Below the pieces are notes generated by a model. That model did no database searches and was not told the DNA's origin. It saw nothing but the letters and a program-made list of their open reading frames with translations. Shown here piece after piece: positions 8,405-14,815 of a stretch of DNA of 16,518 nucleotides. The position numbers and the translations under genes were made by a program. How positions within the stretch are numbered: the first letter of the stretch is position 1; the number at the start of each line of letters is the position of its first letter. Source of the stretch: Eggerthella sp. CAG:209 (GTDB lineage: Bacteria > Actinomycetota > Coriobacteriia > Coriobacteriales > Eggerthellaceae); the NCBI GenBank assembly GCA_000436075.1, contig FR884601.1:1-16518 (forward strand). Direction: 5' to 3'.

Positions 8405-9558
8405 TACAAGCCCTCTTCACTATGATCGGGCAAATAGGGGCTAAGATCAGCAATAGAGTCTGCGCACATCATGAAGTAGCCAAATCTAGATGAGCTATCA
8501 ACAATGGCATGCTCGCCAAACCCTGAAACATCAGCCTTAAGAAGAAGGTTCGGCGCATTCTTCTTTAGAGCATCTAAGGCACTCAAATCTTTGTTGTCAA
8601 ATACATACCTGATCGCAGCATATTTATGTTCTTCAATTTTTGGAAGGGCAGGACACTGCCCCATAGCGACAGCAACGACTGAAGCGACAAAATCGTAGCC
8701 CGTCGATAAAGACACTAGATCGGACCCAATCCTGTCTCCACCCATACGACTACCAATCTCTATAATTGCAATCTCACCGTCTTCATTAATCTTCAGCTCC
8801 GAATGCGATGCACCATACTCCACGCCCAATCCATCAAGAGCATGTTCAACGACACATTTGACCTTCATTTCAATAGAAGCGCTTACGCGAGCCGGCTCAA
8901 GATGCCCCTTCTCAATGAACATGGGAGCCCCAGAAGTAAATTTCTCAGTAATTGAAAGAAAATAATGTTTCCCTTTCCAGGAAATATATTCAACGCTATA
9001 TTCATTTCCCTGAAAGAACTCCTCGGCAAGCACAACCCCAGAGAAGCTTTCGTTCTTTGCTCTTTCTACCGCTTCTTCAAACCGGTCGGCAGATTCCAGT
9101 TTTGTGATACCGCGGCTTCCCGACCTATCTGCAGGTTTGACGATAATGGGAAATTGCAATCCGCTGTCAACAAGGCAAAAGCCTTTATCCACAACCATAC
9201 TTTTAGGTGAAGGATCCCCGTTCTTTTCAAACGCATCGCGCATCGCATGTTTATCCGTGCTGAGGCGGGTTGCTTCAATGGTATTAGAAACGAGCCCCAT
9301 CGAAGAGGCAATATAGCTAACAACGGTATTCGCCAGATCGGACCCGATGCTGCAAACGCCATCAATGCCAATCTCCCTGCATTTGCTGAGGATGCGTTCT
9401 TTTTCAACAATGCTTATCGGGTAAAAATAATCTGCCGTTTTTTCCCCGATATCCCCACATTCCCAAGCAAAGACATGAGTCTCATATCCAAGCTCTTTTG
9501 CCTTGAGGATCAAAGGGTTCTGTAGATACGATGCACCGATGATGGCAATTTTCTTCAA
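8404..9558 (-). CDS. ATP-grasp carboxylate-amine ligase
   Basis: This is a 384-residue ATP-grasp enzyme, a class that activates a carboxylate as acyl phosphate and joins it to an amine. An N-terminal Rossmann-like domain (KKIAIIGASYLQNP) is followed by the ATP-grasp core. Visible there are IIVKPADRSGSRGITK (lysine about 141, glycine-rich loop), VLAEEFFQGNEYSVE, HSELKI (metal-binding Glu about 254) and IIEIGSRMGGDRIGSDLV (Glu about 267). The last motif resembles L-amino-acid-ligase-type ATP-grasp proteins. I chose TTG at 9558: it lies just after the upstream stop with AAAGG 9 bases before it, and the protein then begins MKKIAIIGAS. The longer ATG frames (9594, 9606) would overlap the upstream gene. 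The substrate is unknown. Because the operon makes a 4-amino sugar, amide formation on that amine is an attractive but unproven role. Confidence 0.85.
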   Translation of the reverse strand: MKKIAIIGASYLQNPLILKAKELGYETHVFAWECGDIGEKTADYFYPISIVEKERILSKCREIGIDGVCSIGSDLANTVVSYIASSMGLVSNTIEATRLSTDKHAMRDAFEKNGDPSPKSMVVDKGFCLVDSGLQFPIIVKPADRSGSRGITKLESADRFEEAVERAKNESFSGVVLAEEFFQGNEYSVEYISWKGKHYFLSITEKFTSGAPMFIEKGHLEPARVSASIEMKVKCVVEHALDGLGVEYGASHSELKINEDGEIAIIEIGSRMGGDRIGSDLVSLSTGYDFVASVVAVAMGQCPALPKIEEHKYAAIRYVFDNKDLSALDALKKNAPNLLLKADVSGFGEHAIVDSSSRFGYFMMCADSIADLSPYLPDHSEEGL

Positions 9559-9565
9559 AGAAAGA

Positions 9566-10576
9566 CTACCTTTCCCTTGAATGGGCAAGCTCATTCCAAC
9601 GTCCACTGTCCAACTCGTTTTTATAATCGACCATCATTGCATGGTAGTCGGTATATTCGGGAATAAACCCGAAATCCCTCTTAGCCTTTTCCATCGAATA
9701 CAGAAAAGAGGGAGTATTGTTCGGCTTGTCCGGTCGATAAACGATTTTCGATCCGTTATCCGGGCCAAACACATCAATTACTGCTTTTGCCTGATCCTCC
9801 AGATCAAGACCAACCCCACTTGTCATGTTGTACAAGCCGTAAGCCTTATCGCTTTCCAGGGCCATTTCAAATGCCCTTGCAACATCTTTAACGTAAATAA
9901 TGTCTCGGCTGATATGAGGATCGCCCCAAAGCTCTATGTCTTCTCCAGCCTCAGCCTTCTCTATAAAAGTCTGAATACCTGATTTGTAGGGTTTTCCATT
10001 GACCATGATGGTCCCATGAGGACCTACACCGTATACTGGGGGAAACCTGAAGCAGGAACACTGCATCCCATGCTGCTGGTTATAGTATTCCATCACATCA
10101 TTTGCGGCATTCTTGCTAATAACGTAAACGGCATGGTCGCCAGTAAATTTAAAGTCTCTCGGCTCTTCTTCCGTAATCGGATAGCCCTTGCCCCATGCCC
10201 CGGACACGTCCGAATAGCTGCAAGTTGAGATTACTTTTCTTATTCCGTGTTTGCGCGCCCACTCAAGCACGTTGATCAAGCCAATTACATTCACCTCAAA
10301 ATAGTCAGCAGCATTATCCTCGCTGTCGAGGTCGGCGGTAGCATTGGCCGGCAACAATCCAGCAAGCAGCGCAATACCCTCTATCCCATCAGAAGGAAGA
10401 GCATCAAATTCACTAGAATCCGCTATGTCCAAGGGGATAAAAGTTGCACCCATTTGTTGAAGCTTCTCGCCAAGTTTCTTATTCCTTCCAGTCGCAACGA
10501 CCTTCTTGCCATCAGAAAGAAGTTTATCGACGGTGTACATACCGACAAAGCCAGTTGCCCCAATTACCAAAATCAT
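9566..10576 (-). CDS. NAD-dependent epimerase/dehydratase (extended SDR family)
   Basis: This is a 336-residue extended short-chain dehydrogenase of the nucleotide-sugar epimerase/dehydratase class. The cofactor motif VIGATGFVG (G6, G9, G12) is followed by VVATGRN. The catalytic region has STCSYSD (about 117-123) and YVISK, giving Y151-xxx-K155. RFPPVYGVG and ISRDIIYVKDVARA are typical of sugar-nucleotide epimerases. The start is ATG at 10576, overlapping the GT2 stop as ATGA, with GGAGAGGAG upstream; a longer in-frame extension to 10732 lies inside the GT2 gene and is a shadow. It is not a second RmlB: the TDE triad of 4,6-dehydratases is absent. It might epimerise or reduce the sugar of the pathway, either as the dTDP form or on the lipid carrier. 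The exact reaction cannot be told. Confidence 0.85.
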   Translation of the reverse strand: MILVIGATGFVGMYTVDKLLSDGKKVVATGRNKKLGEKLQQMGATFIPLDIADSSEFDALPSDGIEGIALLAGLLPANATADLDSEDNAADYFEVNVIGLINVLEWARKHGIRKVISTCSYSDVSGAWGKGYPITEEEPRDFKFTGDHAVYVISKNAANDVMEYYNQQHGMQCSCFRFPPVYGVGPHGTIMVNGKPYKSGIQTFIEKAEAGEDIELWGDPHISRDIIYVKDVARAFEMALESDKAYGLYNMTSGVGLDLEDQAKAVIDVFGPDNGSKIVYRPDKPNNTPSFLYSMEKAKRDFGFIPEYTDYHAMMVDYKNELDSGRWNELAHSRER

Positions 10577-11511
10577 CTTTGCTGCTCCTCTCCGTTCAAG
10601 ACCTCCGCAAGCACATACAAGGGACGATGCTTGGTCTCGTTGAATATATTCCCAACATAAAGCCCAACAACCCCAACAGCGGCAAGATTCAATCCACCCA
10701 TAAAGCAAATCGCGGCCATAGTGCTCGTCCATCCAACCAATGCCTCAGTAGGATCAAGCAGATATCGGATAATCAAAGCGATTATGACTAGCAGTGCAAA
10801 AAGCGAGAAAAAGAAGCCGGCATGAATAGCAAACTTGAGCGGTTTCGTTGACTGCGCCGTTATAAGCTCAAACGCCATGTTCATCTTCTTTTTAAAGCTA
10901 TAAGAAGAATCCCCCTCGAAACGCTCGTCGCCTTCAATATCAATGGCAGTCTGAGAAAAACCAAGCCATTTAATGAACATCGTGTATGCCCGATTATGCT
11001 CACGCATCCTGCAATAGCTATCGACCACCACTCGACGCGAGATGCTGAAATTGCAGATGGAAGAATCGTAATTTCCATCCGTGAAATAGTCATAGACCTT
11101 GTAAAAGGCTTTCGACAAAGCCTTTACCAAGCCCGTATCTTTCCTCGCAACGCGGCGCGCGAAAACAACATCGAATCCCTCTTGAGCTTTTTTATACAGC
11201 TCAGGTATACTTTCCGGCCTGTCTTGCAAGTCGCAATCCATAACCACAACCCAATCGCCTTCACTCATATCAAGACCAGCAGTTATTGCCCGAATTTGCC
11301 CGAAATTACGTGACAGCCTAACCCCTTTAACTCTTTTGTCCCGGGCGCAAATGGGCTCAATTTCCTCCCAGGAGTTTTGTGGACAACCATCATTCACCAG
11401 AATTATTTCGAACGACTTGCCCATCCCCTCAAGCGTTTCTACGAGACGACGGTGCAACTCTGGCAATGCGGCACGACATCCGTAAACAGGAACTACAACT
11501 GAAATATCCAT
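10573..11511 (-). CDS. Polyprenyl-phosphate glycosyltransferase, GT2 (ArnC/GtrB/CsbB-like)
   Basis: This 312-residue enzyme belongs to the group that loads one sugar from a nucleotide donor onto undecaprenyl phosphate (ArnC, GtrB, CsbB, DPM1 relatives). The GT-A domain begins MDISVVVPVYG and shows LVNDGCPQNSWEEI, LSRNFGQIRAITAGL and VVVMDCDLQDRPE with the DxD at D92/D94. Near residues 200-210 the amphipathic SSYSFKKKM segment leads to two C-terminal membrane helices (about 231-252 and 262-288), the standard layout of this group. ATG at 11511 is used here; TTG at 11514 one codon earlier is equally possible, with AAGG upstream. It lies 18 bases after wecE and overlaps the epimerase gene by 4 bases. 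From context the donor is dTDP-Fuc4N or a derivative. That is inference; the lipid-carrier role is well supported by architecture. Confidence 0.88.
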   Translation of the reverse strand: MDISVVVPVYGCRAALPELHRRLVETLEGMGKSFEIILVNDGCPQNSWEEIEPICARDKRVKGVRLSRNFGQIRAITAGLDMSEGDWVVVMDCDLQDRPESIPELYKKAQEGFDVVFARRVARKDTGLVKALSKAFYKVYDYFTDGNYDSSICNFSISRRVVVDSYCRMREHNRAYTMFIKWLGFSQTAIDIEGDERFEGDSSYSFKKKMNMAFELITAQSTKPLKFAIHAGFFFSLFALLVIIALIIRYLLDPTEALVGWTSTMAAICFMGGLNLAAVGVVGLYVGNIFNETKHRPLYVLAEVLNGEEQQR

Positions 11512-11529
11512 CAATAAAAACCTTGCAGA

Positions 11530-12660
11530 CTAGCGAGAGAAATAACCGAGAACTGCCTCGATAACGCGATCCTGATTTTCCTTAGACATGCCATAGTACA
11601 TCGGCAAGCGCACTAGGCGGTCGCTTTCCTTAGTTGTGAATTCGTCTACACCGTCGAAACGACCGAAGCGCTCACCTGCCGGAGAAGAATGTAACGGAAC
11701 GTAGTGGAAAGATGCTTGTATTCCCCTACCCTTCAAAAAGGAAATGAAGTCCGTTCTTTGCTCAAGATTCTTGAGTTTAAGATAGAACATATGGGCGTTA
11801 TGCCTGCAAGCCTCAGGAATTACGGGCAAATCAACTAAATGCTTCGACTCAAGATCCGAAAATGCATCGTAATAGGCCGACCATATAGACAATCGATTGT
11901 TGTTGATCTTTGCAGCAACTTCAAGTTCACCCCAAAGATAAGCAGCGTTCATGTCGCTTGGCAAATAGCTACTTCCATAATCAACCCATGTGTACTTGTC
12001 TACCTGGCCACGAAAGAAGCGCGCACGGTTTGTTCCCTTTTCGCGAATGATCTCGGCGCGCTCATTATATTCAGGATCGTTGATCATGAGGGCGCCACCT
12101 TCACCCATAGAGTAATTCTTCGTTTCGTGAAAGGAATAGCAGCCCATATCGCCTATCGTACCAAGCGCTCTACCTTTGTAGGTGCCCATAACACCCTGCG
12201 CCGCATCTTCGACAACAAGTAGATTATGTTTGCGGGCGATTTCCATGATTGCATCCATTTCGCATGCCACGCCAGCATAATGAACGGGAACGATCACCTT
12301 TGTTCTGTCCGTAATAGCTGCTTCTATTTTCGTTTCGTCAATATTCATCGTGTCTGGACGAATATCGACAAACACCAATTTTGCACCAACCAAAACAAAT
12401 GCTGTAGCAGTCGTTGAAAAAGTGAAGCTGGGAAGAATCACCTCGTCCCCAGGATTCAGGTCGCAGAGAATTGCCGCCATCTCTAAAGCTGTTGTCCCGC
12501 TGGTTGTGAGCAGAGACTTTTGGCATTTAAATGCAGTTTCCAGCCACTGATGACATTTCTTGGTGAATGGACCATCGCCACAGATTTTCTTGTTGTCGAC
12601 AGCTTGCTTTACATAGTCAAGTTCCGTCCCAACATAGGGAGGAATGTTAAAGGGAATCAT
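11530..12660 (-). CDS. wecE: dTDP-4-amino-4,6-dideoxygalactose transaminase
   Basis: This is a PLP-dependent DegT/DnrJ/EryC1 aminotransferase that, as WecE/RffA, converts dTDP-4-keto-6-deoxyglucose plus glutamate to dTDP-4-amino-4,6-dideoxygalactose (dTDP-Fuc4N). The match to the E. coli enzyme as I remember it runs through the whole protein. Examples are MIPFN.PP.VGTELDY, CGDGPFT, GDEVILPSFTFSTTA, DTMNIDET, VIVPVHYAGVACEMD, VEDAAQGVM, SFHETKNY with the PLP lysine K181, EIIREKGTNR, FFRGQVDKYTW and YTTKES-like FTTKESDRL. Its length of 376 residues is the family length. The start is ATG at 12660 with GAAGG 5 bases upstream; an upstream TTG (12672) adds MKVS and is not needed. It lies 17 bases after rmlB, which supplies its substrate. 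No WecD-type acetyltransferase is nearby. Confidence 0.93.
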   Translation of the reverse strand: MIPFNIPPYVGTELDYVKQAVDNKKICGDGPFTKKCHQWLETAFKCQKSLLTTSGTTALEMAAILCDLNPGDEVILPSFTFSTTATAFVLVGAKLVFVDIRPDTMNIDETKIEAAITDRTKVIVPVHYAGVACEMDAIMEIARKHNLLVVEDAAQGVMGTYKGRALGTIGDMGCYSFHETKNYSMGEGGALMINDPEYNERAEIIREKGTNRARFFRGQVDKYTWVDYGSSYLPSDMNAAYLWGELEVAAKINNNRLSIWSAYYDAFSDLESKHLVDLPVIPEACRHNAHMFYLKLKNLEQRTDFISFLKGRGIQASFHYVPLHSSPAGERFGRFDGVDEFTTKESDRLVRLPMYYGMSKENQDRVIEAVLGYFSR

Positions 12661-12677
12661 ACTGACCTTCAAACCTT

Positions 12678-13745
12678 CTATTTGTTTTCATACATCTTCG
12701 AATAGTAGTTCTGATAATCGCCACTCGTAACATGCTCAACCCATTCAGGATTGGCCAAGTACCATTGAATAGTCTTAACAATGCCAGTCTCAAATGCGGT
12801 TTCAGGTTCCCATCCAAGGTCTTCCTTGATTTTGTCCGGAGCGATTCCGTAACGCCGATCGTGCCCTTTTCTATCCTCCACATAAGAAATCAGGGCCTCG
12901 TTTATTTCTGTATCGCCAGTTACAGCGCTTACTTCTTCAATGATCTTCTTGACGATAAAAACATTGGGGCGCTCATTATGCCCACCAACGTTGTAAATCT
13001 CTCCAACTTTTCCATTAGACGCGACAAGATCAATCGCTTTGCAATGATCTTCAACGTAAAGCCAGTCGCGAACATTCAAACCATCGCCATAAACCGGCAG
13101 AGCCTTATGCGCTAGCGCATTGTTAATCATGAGAGGTATCAATTTTTCAGGGAACTGGTATGGACCGTAATTATTTGAGCATCTTGTAATATTAACTGGA
13201 AGCCCATAGGTATCAGCGTAAGCCTTCACGAATAAATCAGCAGAAGCCTTTGAGGAAGAGTAAGGGCTATGGGGGTTTAATGGCGTAGTTTCGCGAAAGA
13301 AAGAATTAGGTTCGTCGAGAGAGAGGGACCCATACACCTCATCGGTTGATACCTGAATGTATTTGTGGTCGCCATAAGAGCCATCAGACTGCTCCCAAGC
13401 AGCTTTAACAACGTTTAGCAGGGCAACCGTACCCATTACGTTCGTACTGGCAAATGCGCCTGGATCGAGAATGGATCTGTCAACATGCGACTCAGCTGCA
13501 AAATTGATTACGTAATCAGGGGCAAATTGATCGACTATTTCCCTAATCTTGTCGGCATCGCGAATATCAGCCTGGACGAAACGATAGCGTCCATCGTTTT
13601 CCACCGATTTAAGGTTCTCGAGGTTCCCTGCATAAGTGAGAGAATCGACATTAACGATTGATGCATCGTCATGCTGATTAAGCATATACAGCACAAAATT
13701 GCTGCCTATGAATCCAGCCCCACCTGTTACCAGATACTTTTTCAT
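12678..13745 (-). CDS. rmlB: dTDP-glucose 4,6-dehydratase
   Basis: RmlB oxidises, dehydrates and re-reduces dTDP-glucose to dTDP-4-keto-6-deoxyglucose in the cytoplasm, using bound NAD+. The 355-residue protein shows the cofactor motif TGGAGFIGSNF (7-17), DSLTYAGNLENL, AAESHVDRSI, the catalytic STDEVYG with T134-D135-E136, YSSSKASAD with Y162 and K166, and ITRCSNNYGPYQFPEKLIP. All are textbook for the family and the length is normal. It starts with ATG at 13745 with a weak GAAAG-like ribosome site. It is the first gene behind the extended -10 promoter at 13788-13793 and is followed by wecE after 17 bases, so its product most likely feeds WecE rather than rhamnose synthesis. Confidence 0.96.
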   Translation of the reverse strand: MKKYLVTGGAGFIGSNFVLYMLNQHDDASIVNVDSLTYAGNLENLKSVENDGRYRFVQADIRDADKIREIVDQFAPDYVINFAAESHVDRSILDPGAFASTNVMGTVALLNVVKAAWEQSDGSYGDHKYIQVSTDEVYGSLSLDEPNSFFRETTPLNPHSPYSSSKASADLFVKAYADTYGLPVNITRCSNNYGPYQFPEKLIPLMINNALAHKALPVYGDGLNVRDWLYVEDHCKAIDLVASNGKVGEIYNVGGHNERPNVFIVKKIIEEVSAVTGDTEINEALISYVEDRKGHDRRYGIAPDKIKEDLGWEPETAFETGIVKTIQWYLANPEWVEHVTSGDYQNYYSKMYENK

Positions 13746-13787
13746 ATAAGCTCAACTTTCGTTGCATCGCTTTGCACAATTGGATCC

Positions 13788-13816
13788 ATTATAGCAACAG
13801 AAACCCATGACGATAA
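13788..13816 (-). promoter_or_regulatory. Extended -10 promoter for the rmlB-wecE operon
   Basis: On the - strand the sequence TTGCTATAATGG contains a perfect TATAAT (13793-13788) with the TGn extension just before it. A 17-base spacer upstream leads to TTATCG (about 13816-13811), a poor -35 that an extended -10 can tolerate. Transcription would start near 13781, giving a leader of about 35 bases before the rmlB ATG. No operator was recognised. Confidence 0.7.
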
Positions 13817-13837
13817 AACGGATAGGCTGGATCGGTC

Positions 13838-13873
13838 GCAGTCGCGTTATGTGGGAGAGCCCAACGCGACTGC
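13838..13873 (-). terminator. Perfect 11-bp hairpin after rmlA, upstream of the operon promoter
   Basis: GCAGTCGCGTT (13838-13848) is matched in inverse by AACGCGACTGC (13863-13873) around a 14-base loop. The loop holds GGGAGAGCCC, which can add a short inner pairing. It begins 14 bases after the rmlA stop. The GC-rich stem and position fit a terminator, but no T-run follows on the - strand. It could instead be a protein-binding palindrome upstream of the rmlB promoter. Confidence 0.5.
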
Positions 13874-13886
13874 GCGTAAACAAAAG

Positions 13887-14756
13887 CTAGCAGCGATCAA
13901 CGACCTGCTTTAGGTATTGTCCATACGACGATTTGCCAAAGCGCTCCGCTGATTCAAGAAGAGCTTCTTTCCCGATCCAGCCATTGTTAAATGCAATCTC
14001 TTCAAGAGATGCAATCTGCAAGCCCTGGTTCTGCTCTATAACGCGCACGAACTCACCTGCTTGGTAGAGGCTCGCGATAGTACCCGTATCAAGCCACGCT
14101 GAACCACGATGAAGCAATGAAACTTCAAGGGAGCCATCGTCGAGATACATTCTGTTAAGATCGGTGATTTCAAGTTCGCCGCGAGCCGAAGGTTTGATTT
14201 GCTTTGCAAACTCAACAGCACGCTCGTCATAAAAATAAAGCCCCGTTACCGCATAGTTCGACTTTGGGTGCTCCGGCTTTTCTTCGATAGAAAGAACCTG
14301 GCCGTTTTTATCAAACTCAACCACGCCAAAGCGTTCAGGGTCATCAACATGATAGCCAAAGACGGTCGCGCCATGCTCCTTGGCAGCCGCCTTGGTTAGA
14401 AGAGAGGTGAGTCCACCGCTGTAGAAAATATTGTCACCAAGAACAAGTGCACAACTGTCACCATCGATGAAGTCTTCACCAATAATAAATGCCTGAGCCA
14501 GCCCATCTGGCGAAGGCTGTTCGGCATACGAAAGTTTAATCCCATACGCCGAGCCGTCCTTTAAAAGACGTTTGAAATTTGGAAGATCTTGAGGAGTGGA
14601 AATAAGAAGGATATCTCTAATGCCAGCAAGCATAAGAATAGATAAAGGATAATAAATCATCGGTTTATCGTATACGGGGAGAAGCTGCTTAGATGTTACG
14701 GTGGTCAGGGGATACAAACGCGTACCAGAGCCGCCTGCTAGAATAATTCCCTTCAT
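13887..14756 (-). CDS. rmlA: Glucose-1-phosphate thymidylyltransferase
   Basis: RmlA joins glucose-1-phosphate and dTTP to give dTDP-glucose, the first step of the dTDP-deoxysugar pathway. The 289-residue protein has the nucleotidyltransferase signature ILAGGSGTRLYPLT (5-18) with K23 following in TSKQLLPVYDKPMIYYPLS. It also has AEQPSPDGLAQAF, the metal-binding ALVLGDNIFY (D108), and FGVVEFDKNGQVLSIEEKP, all standard. ATG at 14756 has GGAAGGAA 7 bases upstream. It is separated from the L,D-transpeptidase gene by a terminator hairpin and from rmlB by a hairpin plus promoter. It therefore probably forms its own short transcription unit, so its expression can be set apart from the amino-sugar genes. 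No promoter for it was recognised. Confidence 0.96.
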   Translation of the reverse strand: MKGIILAGGSGTRLYPLTTVTSKQLLPVYDKPMIYYPLSILMLAGIRDILLISTPQDLPNFKRLLKDGSAYGIKLSYAEQPSPDGLAQAFIIGEDFIDGDSCALVLGDNIFYSGGLTSLLTKAAAKEHGATVFGYHVDDPERFGVVEFDKNGQVLSIEEKPEHPKSNYAVTGLYFYDERAVEFAKQIKPSARGELEITDLNRMYLDDGSLEVSLLHRGSAWLDTGTIASLYQAGEFVRVIEQNQGLQIASLEEIAFNNGWIGKEALLESAERFGKSSYGQYLKQVVDRC

Positions 14757-14773
14757 TTGAATTTCCTTCCGAC

Positions 14774-14802
14774 AAAATCAGGGGAGAGCCGAGCCCTCCC
14801 CT
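14774..14802 (-). terminator. Hairpin terminator after the L,D-transpeptidase gene
   Basis: On the - strand AGGGGAG (14802-14796) pairs with CTCCCCT (14786-14780) around a 9-base loop, followed by GATTTTG with four T (14777-14774). It lies 13 bases after the transpeptidase stop. The stem is GC-rich and the T-run short, as is common in moderately GC-rich actinobacteria. Confidence 0.7.
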
Positions 14803-14815
14803 GCGCATCAACGAA

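Noticed and set aside
9559..9606. N-terminal extension of the ATP-grasp protein to ATG 9594 or 9606
   Set aside because: It would overlap the 3' end of the SDR gene. TTG 9558 follows the SDR stop, has AAAGG upstream and starts the protein just at its first beta strand.
10577..10732. N-terminal extension of the SDR protein by 52 residues
   Set aside because: The extension lies inside the GT2 gene and is rich in Trp and Cys. The cofactor motif begins right after ATG 10576, which has a good ribosome site.
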